A stretch of 64,000 bases of DNA from Microbacterium sp. MAH-37 (GTDB taxonomy: Bacteria > Actinomycetota > Actinomycetes > Actinomycetales > Microbacteriaceae): the NCBI RefSeq assembly GCF_009758255.1, contig NZ_WSEN01000007.1, forward strand, positions 79,312-143,311, given 5' to 3'. The number at the start of each line of letters is the position of its first letter. Positions within the stretch are counted from its first letter, which is position 1. Under the pieces are notes generated by a model that did not search any database, was not told where the DNA came from, and saw nothing but the letters and a program-made list of their open reading frames with translations. Shown piece after piece: positions 7,940-16,089 of this stretch. The translations under genes were made by a program, and so were the position numbers.

Positions 7940-10900
7940 CCTTCCGGGTCGGCGTGCTCGGCCCCGTCCAGCTCGCCGATCGCGACGCGGGTGGCGCAGC
8001 CATGCGCGCGCTGCTGGCGGCGCTGACCCTGAGCGGCAGCGGCTCGGTCCGCTCCGTCTCCGCGCTCGCCGACGATGTCTGGGGCGAGGAACAGCCGCAG
8101 AACCCGAAGGCGGCACTGCAGACGCTGGTCTCCCGGGCACGCGCGGGTGGCGGCGCCGACCTCGTGCGCAGTGCTCCGGGCGGCTACGCCCTCGGCACCG
8201 ATGAGACCGACCTGCACCGCGCCAGGCAGCTCGTCCTGGAGGCGACGAACCGGGCGGAGCGGGATCCGCAGCGGATCGACCTGTTCGAGTCCGCGGCCGC
8301 GCTGTGGCGCGGCGAGCCGGGGCTCGATCTCGGCGACGCGCCGGTGGCCGGCGAACTGACCCGCACCGCGACAGCCCTGCTCGACACGATCCGCTCCGGC
8401 CTCGCCACCGCGTACGCCGACGCCGGCCGAGATCCCGAGGCCATCGCACTGCTGACCGCGCTGGCCGAAGAGCGCCCTCTCGACGACGGCGTCCACGTGG
8501 CGCTGATGGATGCGCTCGCGCACGCCGGCCGCACCTCCGAGGCGCTCGCGCTCTTCGCGGGTCTGCGCATGCGGCTGCGGGACGAGCTCGGCACGTCGCC
8601 GTCGCCGGCGGCCGTGGAGCTCAACGCGCGACTGCTGCAGACCTCGGATCAGGCCGGGCCGAGGGTGCGCATCGGAGTCCAAGCCGCACCGAACGAGCTG
8701 ATCGGCCGGGACGGGGCCCTCCGCGAGGCGAAGGCTCTGCTTGCACGCACGCGACTGCTGACGATCCTCGGCGCCGGGGGCATGGGCAAGACGCGGCTGG
8801 CCCAGGCGATCGCCCTCGACGCCGATGCTCCCGCGGTCGTCGTCGTCCCCCTCGCCGGCGTGCGCGAGGACGCGGGGGTGTCGATCGCCGTCGCCGCAGC
8901 CCTCGGCATCAGCGAGATCGTCCCGGGTCGTCGGCTGAACGACGCGGTGCCGCGACCCGACCTGATGGCGCGCGTCATCGCGATGCTGGGCGAGCGGCGC
9001 ACGCTCCTCGTGCTGGACAACTGCGAGCAGGTGATCGACGGCGCCGCGCAGTGCGCGGCGGAGCTGCTGGCTGCCGTGCCGACGCTGCGGATCGTCACGA
9101 CGAGCCGCACTCCGCTGGCGATCGCCGCCGAGCAGGTGCTGCCGCTGGAACCGTTGACGATCGACGCCGATCCGGCGGCTCCCGCCGTGCGCCTCTTCAT
9201 CGAGAGGGCGCATGCAGCCCGCCCCGGCGCGACGCTCGACCTCGAGACGGTCGCGCGCCTGTGCCGCCACCTCGACGGACTGCCGCTGGCGATCGAGCTC
9301 GCCGCCGCGCGCGTGCGCACGATGACGCCCGAGCAGATCGAGCTGCGACTCGAGAACCGGTTCGCGCTGCTGACGACCGGTGACAGATCGGCGCCGGAAC
9401 GGCATCGCACACTGCAGGCGGTGATCGAGTGGAGCTGGGACCTGCTGGCGCCCGAGGCGCAGCGAGCGCTGTCCCTGCTCTCGGTGCTGCCAGGCGGATT
9501 CTCCGCCTCTATCGCCGAGGCCGTGCTGGGCGGCGGGCCGGCTGACGACGTGCTCGACCTGCTCGTCTCGCATTCGCTCCTCGGTGTGATCGAGAACGAT
9601 GCCGGGGCGGAGGTGCGCTTCCGGATGCTCGAGACCGTGCGCGAGTTCGGCCAGCAGCGGCTGCAGGACGCCGGCGGCGAGGAGGAGGCCTGGGAAGCCG
9701 TGATCACCTGGGCGACGGAGTTCGCCGCCGCACAGGGCGAGGGCAGCAGACGATTCCCGGCGGGGCTCACCGCAGCGGAGCATCTGGCGGTCAGCCGGGA
9801 GCACGACAACCTGGTCCATGTCCTGCGCCATCTCCTCACCGTCGAGCGCGACGCCGAGGCCGTGGTGCTGTTCGCCGTGCTCGGCCAGTCCTGGTTCATC
9901 CGCGGCTCGTTCACGGAGTTCATCGGCTACGCCCCGCGGATGATCGGCGCCGCCGCGGGGGCCGATCGCGACAGGATCGGCATCGATCTCGTCGTCATCG
10001 CCCTGGCGATGGGCGTGCTGGGCTGCATGATCAGCGGCGACCCGGGTGCCGCGCGGGGTCTCGCGCTGCTGCGTCTGCGCAGAGAAGCGGCCAGTGACAG
10101 CCTGGCCCCGGCCTGGCGTCTGCTGGCCGAGGCACTGGACGCGGCGGCCCGCGGAGGAACCGCCGGCGCCGGCGACATCGTCGCGGGCGAGACGGACCCC
10201 CGCGCACAGCTGGCGGCCGACATCCTCATGTCGCAGGCATCGGAGAACGACGGCGAGCCGGACGCTGCGATGCGCGCCGCGCGCAGCGCCTGGGAGCGCG
10301 CCAGGCGGATCGGCGAGCGGTGGGCGGAGGGACTGGCCGCCGATCTCGCCGCGCAGCTGGCCGCGCAGACCGGTGACGCCGAGGACGCACTCGTCTGGCT
10401 GGACCGCGCCGCCGAGGTGTTCCGCGAGTACGACGCGCAGGATCAGCTCAGCCAGCAGGAATGGGTGCGCGGTGGTGCGCTGCTGTGCCTGGGACGCACT
10501 GCGGACGCCCGGCCGCTGTTCCAGCGGCTCGTCGACGAGGGCGGACTCAGCCAGGACGGCCTGGAACTCACCTCCATCGGTGTCTACGGTCTGGCCGAGG
10601 CCGACCTGGTGGACGGCGATCTCGTCTCCGCATCCGAGTACTTCGCCGCCGCCATGCGGGCGTTCGCCGAACCGTCGCCACGGCGTTCGCCGTGGTACCT
10701 GATGGCGATGTCGGGCTATCTCGCGGCAGCCGTGCGCTCGCTGGGACTGGCGGCGGACGAGGTCGCGGTCTGGGAGCGCAGGCTGCGCACCAGGACGATC
10801 GCCGCCTGCAGGCAGCGCCGAGAGGGAGTGGACCGCCCGGTGCTGGGCACGGCCCTCATGGGCTGGTCGGCCTGGGCGCTCCGCAGCCCGGGGCAGGTCG

Positions 10901-11100
10901 CGCGGGGTGTCGAGGCCGTCGCACTCTCCGAGGTCCTCGGCGGCCGGCAGAACATGCCGACGCTCCACCTCGCCGCGCATCTGGCGGATGCCGAACGGAT
11001 CGCCGGCGCCGATGTCGTGCAGCGGGTTCGCACCGAGGTCGCCGCGCTCAGCCCCGAGCGACGGCTCGAGCGCGGGCTGGCCGTGCTCACCGGCCGCTGA
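7936..11100 (+). CDS. SARP-type regulator: OmpR-like wHTH, BTAD, NB-ARC ATPase, long C-terminal helical region
   Basis: 1054 aa. Residues ~1-90 form an OmpR-like DNA-binding domain ending in the family-typical VRSAPGGYALGTDE. Residues ~90-235 are a bacterial transcriptional activator domain (DEGLTGSP-like RDELGTSPSPAAVELNARLL). An STAND/NB-ARC ATPase follows with Walker A GAGGMGKT (279-286) and Walker B LLVLDNCEQ (about 358-365). The C-terminal ~450 residues are helical and TPR-like. This is AfsR-like architecture: SARPs activate promoters by binding direct heptamer repeats spaced about 11 bp. A matching repeat array lies upstream of the convergent ABC exporter operon (13017-13065). The dapB overlap suggests constitutive co-expression, with activity switched by a ligand or by ATP. 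Confidence 0.9.
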   Translation: MTFRVGVLGPVQLADRDAGGAAMRALLAALTLSGSGSVRSVSALADDVWGEEQPQNPKAALQTLVSRARAGGGADLVRSAPGGYALGTDETDLHRARQLVLEATNRAERDPQRIDLFESAAALWRGEPGLDLGDAPVAGELTRTATALLDTIRSGLATAYADAGRDPEAIALLTALAEERPLDDGVHVALMDALAHAGRTSEALALFAGLRMRLRDELGTSPSPAAVELNARLLQTSDQAGPRVRIGVQAAPNELIGRDGALREAKALLARTRLLTILGAGGMGKTRLAQAIALDADAPAVVVVPLAGVREDAGVSIAVAAALGISEIVPGRRLNDAVPRPDLMARVIAMLGERRTLLVLDNCEQVIDGAAQCAAELLAAVPTLRIVTTSRTPLAIAAEQVLPLEPLTIDADPAAPAVRLFIERAHAARPGATLDLETVARLCRHLDGLPLAIELAAARVRTMTPEQIELRLENRFALLTTGDRSAPERHRTLQAVIEWSWDLLAPEAQRALSLLSVLPGGFSASIAEAVLGGGPADDVLDLLVSHSLLGVIENDAGAEVRFRMLETVREFGQQRLQDAGGEEEAWEAVITWATEFAAAQGEGSRRFPAGLTAAEHLAVSREHDNLVHVLRHLLTVERDAEAVVLFAVLGQSWFIRGSFTEFIGYAPRMIGAAAGADRDRIGIDLVVIALAMGVLGCMISGDPGAARGLALLRLRREAASDSLAPAWRLLAEALDAAARGGTAGAGDIVAGETDPRAQLAADILMSQASENDGEPDAAMRAARSAWERARRIGERWAEGLAADLAAQLAAQTGDAEDALVWLDRAAEVFREYDAQDQLSQQEWVRGGALLCLGRTADARPLFQRLVDEGGLSQDGLELTSIGVYGLAEADLVDGDLVSASEYFAAAMRAFAEPSPRRSPWYLMAMSGYLAAAVRSLGLAADEVAVWERRLRTRTIAACRQRREGVDRPVLGTALMGWSAWALRSPGQVARGVEAVALSEVLGGRQNMPTLHLAAHLADAERIAGADVVQRVRTEVAALSPERRLERGLAVLTGR

Positions 11101-11115
11101 GCCCGGGTGCGCGGA

Positions 11116-11144
11116 AGGGGCGGCCGCCGTCGGCGGACGCCCCT
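11116..11144. terminator. Hairpin between convergent SARP and exporter genes
   Basis: AGGGGCG (11116-11122) pairs with CGCCCCT (11138-11144), with an inner CCGCC-GTC-GGCGG stem. It sits between two converging stops and may act on both strands. Confidence 0.65.
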
Positions 11145-11158
11145 GAGCGCGGGGAGGA

Positions 11159-11989
11159 TCAGGCCTTTCGCATGTAGGCCCGCACCGTGAGCGGTGCGAA
11201 GACAGCGACGATCACGGCCGCACCGAGCAGCGAGATCCAGGCATCCGCTCCGAACGCACCGGTCGCGGTGAGCTCGCGGACGGCCGTCACGAGGTGCGAG
11301 ACCGGATTGATGTTCACGAACCACTGCATCCAGTCGGGCATGGTGTCGACCGGCACGAAGGCGTTCGAGAGGAACGTCAGCGGGAACAGGATGATCATCG
11401 AGATCCCCTGCACGCTCGAGGCGGTGCGGGCGATGACGCCGAAGAACGCGAAGATCCAGCTGACCGCCCACGAGCACACGACGACCAGCAGGCCGGCGGC
11501 GACCACCGACCAGAGGCCGCCACCGGGACGGAAGCCCATCAGGGCGCCCATCGTGAAGGTGAGCACGGTGGCGATCGCATAGCGGACGGTGTCCGCCAGT
11601 AGCGCGCCGGACAGCGGGGCGATGCGCGCGATCGGCAGCGAGCGGAACCGGTCGAACACGCCCTTGTCCATGTCTTCGCGCAGCTGCACGCCGGTGACGA
11701 CCGAGGTGGTGATCACCGTCTGCACCAGGATGCCGGGGATGATCACAGGCAGGTACGACTGCACGTCGCCCGAGATCGCGCCGCCGAAGATGTAGGTGAA
11801 CATCAGCGTGAACAGGATCGGCTGCAGCGTGACGTCCATCAGCTGCTCGGGCGTGCGGCGGATCTTGATGAGGCCGCGTCCCGCCATCGTGAGGGTGTTG
11901 CGCAGGGCGAGCCCGAGACCCGCGTGGTTCTTCAGGTTCCGTTCGGATGCGGGGATGATGCGGGTGGCCGCGGGGGCGAGAGCGCTCAT
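11159..11989 (-). CDS. ABC transporter permease, DrrB-like (ABC-2 family)
   Basis: 276 aa with about six hydrophobic segments (TLQPILFTLMFTYIFGGAI, IPGILVQTVITTSVVTG and others), the ABC-2 membrane topology. The family signature segment around LPIARIAPLSGALLADTVRY is present. It forms the membrane half of a drug or lipid exporter with the ATPase encoded just upstream, whose stop it overlaps by four bases. The substrate is unknown. Daunorubicin-type exporters are the nearest named family. Confidence 0.9.
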   Translation of the reverse strand: MSALAPAATRIIPASERNLKNHAGLGLALRNTLTMAGRGLIKIRRTPEQLMDVTLQPILFTLMFTYIFGGAISGDVQSYLPVIIPGILVQTVITTSVVTGVQLREDMDKGVFDRFRSLPIARIAPLSGALLADTVRYAIATVLTFTMGALMGFRPGGGLWSVVAAGLLVVVCSWAVSWIFAFFGVIARTASSVQGISMIILFPLTFLSNAFVPVDTMPDWMQWFVNINPVSHLVTAVRELTATGAFGADAWISLLGAAVIVAVFAPLTVRAYMRKA

Positions 11990-12996
11990 GCGCGCACCTC
12001 CTCCTTCTGTGAGGCGGCCGCAGCCGCGCTGTCTTCGGTCTCGTCCTCAGCGGAGTGACCGGTGATGGTGAGGAAGACCTCGTCGAGGGTCGGCTTCTGC
12101 ACGCTCATCTCGCTGAGGCCGATGCCGGCCTCGCGGAGCACGATGAGCAGGTCCGCGACCCGATCGGCGTCGGTCATGGGGGCGGTGATCCGAGCAGCCT
12201 CGGGGGAGAGCACCCCCTGCACGCCGAGCACCCGCTCGATCGCGCGCAGTGCGTCCCCGGCATCCGCCGGCTCGGTGAGCCGCAGCTGCAGCGAGGATGC
12301 TCCGACGGAGGCCTTGAGGTCGTCGGGGGAGCCCTCGGCCACGACGCGGCCGCGGTCGATCACCGCGATGCGGTCGGCCAGCTGGTCGGCCTCGTCGAGG
12401 TACTGCGTGGTGAGCATCACCGTGGAGCCGGTGCGCACGAGCTCGCGGATGGTGTCCCACATCTGCCCGCGGGTGCGCGGGTCGAGACCGGTGGTCGGCT
12501 CGTCGAGGAAGATCAGCGGCGGCTGGGCGATCAGCGACGCCGCCAGGTCGAGACGACGGCGCATGCCGCCGGAGAACTGGGCGAGCGGGCGGCGCGCCGC
12601 CTCGGTGAGCCCGAACCGCTCGAGAAGGTCCGCGGACTTGGTGCGCGCCTCTGCCCGCGTCAGGCCGAGCAGCCTGGCGAAGATCATGAGGTTCTCGTTC
12701 GCGGACAGGGTCTCGTCCACCGAGGCGAACTGCCCGGTCACGCCGATGAGCTGGCGGACGACGTGCGCCTCGCGCACGACGTCGTGGCCGAAGATGCGGG
12801 CGCTCCCGCTGTCCGGACGCATCAGCGTCGCGAGCATGTTGATGGTGGTGGTCTTGCCGGCGCCGTTCGGGCCGAGGACTCCGTAGACGGTGCCGGCGGG
12901 CACGCGCAGGTCGACGCCGTCGACTGCGCGGTTCGCACCGAACACCTTCACGAGTCCGTCGGCCGCGATGGCCCATTCTGAGGTGGAGTTCGTCAT
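11986..12996 (-). CDS. ABC transporter ATP-binding protein, DrrA-like
   Basis: 336 aa. Walker A GPNGAGKTT (residues 42-50), signature SGGMRRRLDLAASL, Walker B IFLDEPTTGLDP, and the DrrA-type C-terminal domain (about 230-310) ending in TLDEVFLTITG. It powers the adjacent DrrB-like permease. The start is ATG with a weak -10 (GATGCT, 13003-13008) six bases upstream. Immediately beyond that lie five phased GACAG repeats typical of SARP operators. This suggests control by the SARP regulator encoded convergently next door. Confidence 0.93.
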   Translation of the reverse strand: MTNSTSEWAIAADGLVKVFGANRAVDGVDLRVPAGTVYGVLGPNGAGKTTTINMLATLMRPDSGSARIFGHDVVREAHVVRQLIGVTGQFASVDETLSANENLMIFARLLGLTRAEARTKSADLLERFGLTEAARRPLAQFSGGMRRRLDLAASLIAQPPLIFLDEPTTGLDPRTRGQMWDTIRELVRTGSTVMLTTQYLDEADQLADRIAVIDRGRVVAEGSPDDLKASVGASSLQLRLTEPADAGDALRAIERVLGVQGVLSPEAARITAPMTDADRVADLLIVLREAGIGLSEMSVQKPTLDEVFLTITGHSAEDETEDSAAAAASQKEEVRA

Positions 12997-13002
12997 GCGA
13001 CG

Positions 13003-13008
13003 AGCATC
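13003..13008 (-). promoter_or_regulatory. Weak -10 element of the exporter operon
   Basis: GATGCT on the minus strand, six bases before the ATG at 12996. The G at position 1 weakens it, as expected of an activator-dependent promoter. The nearest heptamer of the repeat array ends eight bases upstream of it. Confidence 0.45.
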
Positions 13009-13016
13009 CGCCCCGC

Positions 13017-13065
13017 CGCTGTCGGCGCACTGTCACGGCGCTGTCTGCGACTGTCACCCGCTGTC
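13017..13065 (-). promoter_or_regulatory. Five phased GACAG(C/T)G direct repeats, candidate SARP operator
   Basis: On the minus strand GACAG occurs five times. On the plus strand the copies begin at 13019, 13030, 13041, 13051 and 13061, giving spacings of 11, 11, 10 and 10 bp, one DNA turn each. Three copies read GACAGCG and one GACAGTG. The proximal heptamer ends eight bases before the -10. This matches how Streptomyces SARPs bind heptamers phased at 11 bp, with the last one 8 bp from the -10. Assignment to the neighbouring SARP is inference. Confidence 0.6.
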
Positions 13066-13066
13066 C

Positions 13067-13090
13067 GCGCGTGGGGCCGGCCCCACGCGC
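13067..13090. promoter_or_regulatory. 24-bp perfect palindrome
   Basis: Two 12-base arms (left arm GCGCGTGGGGCC) with no spacer. It lies between the repeat array of the exporter operon and the -10 (13094-13099) of the divergent membrane-protein gene, over the position of that gene's -35. Most likely a dimeric repressor site. No T-run follows, so a terminator is less likely. Confidence 0.5.
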
Positions 13091-13093
13091 TCC

Positions 13094-13099
13094 TAGGAT
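13094..13099 (+). promoter_or_regulatory. -10 element of the small membrane-protein gene (leaderless)
   Basis: TAGGAT, six bases (TGAGGC), then ATG at 13106. Confidence 0.55.
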
Positions 13100-13105
13100 T
13101 GAGGC

Positions 13106-13549
13106 ATGACCTCTCGCATCGGCGTCGCCGTCATGTCCGCCGCGCTGCTGCTGTACATCGTGGCCGTCGTCTGGCTCGCCGTGCTCTTCCTGCGCAGCGG
13201 CACCGGCGCGGGGATCGCGATGGGCATCGCCCTGATCGTCATCGCGCCGATCGGCGCCTGGGCGATGTACCGGGAGCTCGCCTTCGGCCTCGCCGCCGAC
13301 CGGCTCGGCAGGCTGCTCGACAGCGAGGGCGGGATGCCGGAGGCGCCGGAGCAGCTCACGCCCAGCGGCCGGCTGATGAAGGACGACATCGAACCGCTCG
13401 TCACCCGGTACACGGATGCTGCGGATGCCGCCCCGCAGGACTGGCGCGCCCGTTACCGCCTCGGGGTGGTGCAGGACGCCGCGGGGCGCCGCAAGGACGC
13501 CCGCTCCAGCATCCGCGAGGCGATCAGGATCGCGAAGACCACGCCCTGA
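13106..13549 (+). CDS. Small membrane protein with TPR-like tail, unknown function
   Basis: 147 aa, family not named from sequence alone. Two hydrophobic segments (about residues 7-29 and 35-54) are followed by a soluble C-terminal part. There, DWRARYRLGVVQDAAGRRKDARSSIREAI reads like a single TPR hairpin. It is transcribed divergently from the exporter operon from a leaderless promoter beside the 24-bp palindrome, so the two units may share regulation. Confidence 0.75.
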   Translation: MTSRIGVAVMSAALLLYIVAVVWLAVLFLRSGTGAGIAMGIALIVIAPIGAWAMYRELAFGLAADRLGRLLDSEGGMPEAPEQLTPSGRLMKDDIEPLVTRYTDAADAAPQDWRARYRLGVVQDAAGRRKDARSSIREAIRIAKTTP

Positions 13550-13564
13550 CCCGCGGCGTCCCCG

Positions 13565-13637
13565 ACTTCGGATGCCGCACGCCGGCGGCCGGCGTGTCGT
13601 CGACGTTCTGCGGCGTGTTGCGGGTCGGATCCGAAGT
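13565..13637. repeat. Imperfect palindromic intergenic element
   Basis: ACTTCGGAT (13565-13573) is the exact inverse of ATCCGAAGT (13629-13637). Inside, GCCGCACGCC faces GGCGTGTTGCGG with small mismatches. It lies between two converging genes. It could be a REP-like dispersed element or a long transcript-end hairpin; one copy cannot decide. Confidence 0.4.
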
Positions 13638-13667
13638 TGAGCAGGCGCCCGCCCCGAAACGCGCAAC

Positions 13668-13688
13668 GCCCCCGTCAGCGACGGGGGC
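13668..13688. terminator. Terminator hairpin after the OsmC operon
   Basis: GCCCCCGTC-AGC-GACGGGGGC, a perfect 9-bp stem, 20 bases past the OsmC stop on the minus strand. It faces the end of the converging 13106 gene. Confidence 0.75.
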
Positions 13689-13707
13689 GCTGCGCATGTC
13701 AGAGCAC

Positions 13708-14133
13708 TCAGACGAGCGAGGCCTCGAGGGTGATCTCGATGCCGGCGAGAGCCTGCGACACCGGGCATCCCGTCTTGGCGCCCTCGGCGAGCTGCTGGAA
13801 CTGCTCGGGCGTGAGGCCGGGGACGCTGGCGTTCACGTTCAGGTGGCTGCCGGTGATGCCGGTGCCGGGCTTGAAGGTGACGGACGCCGTGGTGTTCACG
13901 CGCTCCGGCGGTGTGCCGTTCTCCGCGAGTGCGTTCGACAGCGCCATGCTGAAGCACGACGCGTGCGCGGCGGCGATGAGCTCCTCGGGCGTGGTGGTCG
14001 TGTCCGAGCCCTCGCTGCGGGCCTTCCAGTCGATCGGGAAGGTCCCGAGCTTCGACGAGGAGAAGGCGACGGTGCCCGACCCCTCGATCAGGGATCCGGT
14101 CCAGGTGCTGGCGGCTTCACTGGTGACGGGCAT
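13708..14133 (-). CDS. OsmC/Ohr family peroxide-detoxifying protein
   Basis: 141 aa. The two redox Cys of the family are present: C60 in HASCFSMAL and C123 in TGCPVSQAL. It is a thiol-dependent hydroperoxide reductase in the cytoplasm. I placed the start at the ATG at 14133 because an AGGAGGA site lies just upstream and homology begins there. The longer open frame to 14325 is not supported. It lies third after the thioredoxin-like and DUF4395 genes on the same strand, so a small thiol/peroxide operon is likely. Confidence 0.92.
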   Translation of the reverse strand: MPVTSEAASTWTGSLIEGSGTVAFSSSKLGTFPIDWKARSEGSDTTTTPEELIAAAHASCFSMALSNALAENGTPPERVNTTASVTFKPGTGITGSHLNVNASVPGLTPEQFQQLAEGAKTGCPVSQALAGIEITLEASLV

Positions 14134-14198
14134 GGTTCCTCCTGTGTTGGGCGGGCTGTCCGGCAAGCCTATCCAGCCCTCATGCCCGAGGGAACGGT

Positions 14199-14768
14199 TC
14201 AGGCCGCGCGCAGGACGCCGGCGCGCCGCAGCAGCAGGTACAGCTCGCAGCCCAGGCAGAAGCCGAAGACGGCGTTGAGGAACGCGGCGATGAAGGCGGC
14301 GGCGGCCGCGATCGGCAGGGCCCACGGCACGCCGAGCAGATGCAGCAGCAGACCGACGCCGACGACGAAGAGTCCGACGCCCTGCGCGAAACGCGGCGGT
14401 CGGGGGTCCTCGAGCTCGGCCGGGGGAGCGAGGCGCGGCTGCACGAGTTTCCGGAACAGCACGCTCCAGGGCTGGGTTCGCGGCGACAGCACGCCCCAGA
14501 GGAAGAGCAGCGCGATGACGAGGAGAAGCAGGAAAGCGGGGTCGAGGATGCGCTGGAGTGGAGACACGAGCGTGATCGTCCAGGGCACGCCCGCCAAGAA
14601 CCCGAAGTCGGTGGCTCCGCCGCCGGCGAGCGGAAAGGCTCCGATCGCGGGGAACCTGGCTGTCGACAACCCGACCAGTCCCAGCAGCACCGCGATGAGC
14701 AGCAACACGGCGGTGATGGATGCCGCGAACCGCGGGCCGCGGGGATCGATGCCGGTCGGGGTGCTCAT
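14199..14768 (-). CDS. DUF4395 family membrane protein
   Basis: 189 aa with four hydrophobic segments. The C-terminal GFCLGCELYLLLRRAG is the diagnostic cysteine-containing end of DUF4395. The biochemical role is not established. Pairing with thioredoxin-like and OsmC proteins recurs in actinobacteria and suggests thiol or sulfur redox work at the membrane. The ATG start overlaps the stop of the thioredoxin gene by four bases. Confidence 0.85.
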   Translation of the reverse strand: MSTPTGIDPRGPRFAASITAVLLLIAVLLGLVGLSTARFPAIGAFPLAGGGATDFGFLAGVPWTITLVSPLQRILDPAFLLLLVIALLFLWGVLSPRTQPWSVLFRKLVQPRLAPPAELEDPRPPRFAQGVGLFVVGVGLLLHLLGVPWALPIAAAAAFIAAFLNAVFGFCLGCELYLLLRRAGVLRAA

Positions 14769-15193
14769 CGTGCCTCCTGCAGTGCGGGCAGTGCGCCCAG
14801 GGCTTCCTCGACGTCTGTACGGCGGGGCACGCCGTTGAACCGTGCCCGCACGGTTCCGGTACCGTCGACCAGGAACGTCGTCGGTGTCTGCAGCACCCGG
14901 TACTTGGATGCCAGGTCGGTGCGGTGCGTCAGGTCGACGTCGGCGTGCAGGACGCCGTCGTGCTGGCCGGCGACCTGTCCCAGCATCCGGCGCACCTGCG
15001 GGCAGCGGGCGCACATCTCGGTGCTGAACTGCACGAGGGTGGCGCGCGCGCCCAGCTCACCGGCATCCGCTGCGTCCACGACCTCGCCGCGCCCTGCGCG
15101 ACGGCGGCCGTCCCGCGCGTGCCATACGAAGCCGAGCGCGAGGCTGCCGACGAGCAGTGCGCCGGCGACGGCCAGGGCGGCGATCGGGTTCAT
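14765..15193 (-). CDS. Membrane-anchored thioredoxin family protein
   Basis: 142 aa. One N-terminal hydrophobic segment (residues 4-23) is probably a signal anchor. The thioredoxin fold follows, with active site C-A-R-C (C61, C64) and the cis-Pro loop [12 protein letters not shown]. It probably reduces disulfides outside the membrane or feeds electrons to DUF4395/OsmC partners. It is the first gene of a three-gene operon. A -10-like TAGCCT lies six bases before the ATG (15200-15205), so the transcript is leaderless. Confidence 0.88.
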   Translation of the reverse strand: MNPIAALAVAGALLVGSLALGFVWHARDGRRRAGRGEVVDAADAGELGARATLVQFSTEMCARCPQVRRMLGQVAGQHDGVLHADVDLTHRTDLASKYRVLQTPTTFLVDGTGTVRARFNGVPRRTDVEEALGALPALQEAR

Positions 15194-15199
15194 GCTCAG

Positions 15200-15205
15200 A
15201 GGCTA
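15200..15205 (-). promoter_or_regulatory. -10 element of the thioredoxin/DUF4395/OsmC operon
   Basis: TAGCCT on the minus strand with a six-base gap to the ATG at 15193. Confidence 0.5.
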
Positions 15206-15272
15206 CGTCCGGCGGGATCGATGAAGGGCGGATGTGTCGCACGATGACGGGCCGGTGTCGGTGCCCCGCCGG

Positions 15273-15278
15273 TATCGT
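15273..15278 (+). promoter_or_regulatory. -10 element of thyA (leaderless)
   Basis: TATCGT, seven bases, then ATG at 15286. This supports that ATG over the in-frame upstream alternatives. Confidence 0.5.
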
Positions 15279-15285
15279 GTCTGTC

Positions 15286-16089
15286 ATGACCGTTCCCACG
15301 CCGTATGAAGATCTGCTGCGCGACGTCCTCGCGAACGGAACCCACAAGGACGACCGCACCGGCACCGGCACGACCAGCGTGTTCGGCCGTCAGATCAGGT
15401 TCGATCTCGCCCAGGGATTCCCCCTCATCACGACCAAGCGCGTGCACTTCAAGTCGATCGCCTACGAGCTGCTCTGGTTCCTGCGCGGCGACTCCAACGT
15501 GCGCTGGCTGCAGGACAACGGCGTCACCATCTGGGACGAATGGGCTGACGCCGAGGGCGACCTCGGGCCGGTCTACGGCGTGCAGTGGCGCTCCTGGCCG
15601 ACGCCGGACGGCGGCCACATCGACCAGCTCGCCCAGGTGATCGATCAGATCAGGGCCACGCCCGACTCGCGCCGGCTCATCGTCTCCGCCTGGAACCCCG
15701 CAGACATCCCCGACATGGCGCTCGCGCCCTGCCACGCGATGTTCCAGTTCTACGTGGCCGACGGGAAGCTGTCCTGCCAGCTCTACCAGCGCAGCGCCGA
15801 TCTCTTCCTCGGCGTCCCGTTCAACATCGCCTCGTACGCGCTGCTGACGATGATGGTCGCGCAGCAGACCGGACTCGAACCGGGCGACTTCGTCTGGACC
15901 GGCGGCGACTGCCACATCTACGACAACCACGTCGCGCAGGTGCGCGAGCAGCTCACCCGCGAGCCGTACCCGTACCCGACGCTCCGCTTCGCGAGGAAGC
16001 CCGAGTCGATCCTCGACTACACCTACGACGACCTGGTCGTGGAGGACTACCAGCATCACCCCTCGATCAAGGCGGCGGTGGCGGTATGA
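15286..16089 (+). CDS. thyA: Thymidylate synthase (folate-dependent)
   Basis: 267 aa, the usual length. It methylates dUMP to dTMP using methylene-tetrahydrofolate, releasing dihydrofolate. The catalytic Cys is in [12 protein letters not shown]. The dUMP phosphate-binding Arg segment [11 protein letters not shown] and the GDCHIYDNH block are present. The stop overlaps the folA start by four bases, coupling dTMP synthesis with regeneration of tetrahydrofolate. Confidence 0.98.
   Translation: MTVPTPYEDLLRDVLANGTHKDDRTGTGTTSVFGRQIRFDLAQGFPLITTKRVHFKSIAYELLWFLRGDSNVRWLQDNGVTIWDEWADAEGDLGPVYGVQWRSWPTPDGGHIDQLAQVIDQIRATPDSRRLIVSAWNPADIPDMALAPCHAMFQFYVADGKLSCQLYQRSADLFLGVPFNIASYALLTMMVAQQTGLEPGDFVWTGGDCHIYDNHVAQVREQLTREPYPYPTLRFARKPESILDYTYDDLVVEDYQHHPSIKAAVAV

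Noticed and set aside
15157..15285. N-terminal extension of thyA
   Set aside because: Arg-rich and non-homologous; ATG 15286 gives the normal protein and has a -10 seven bases upstream.
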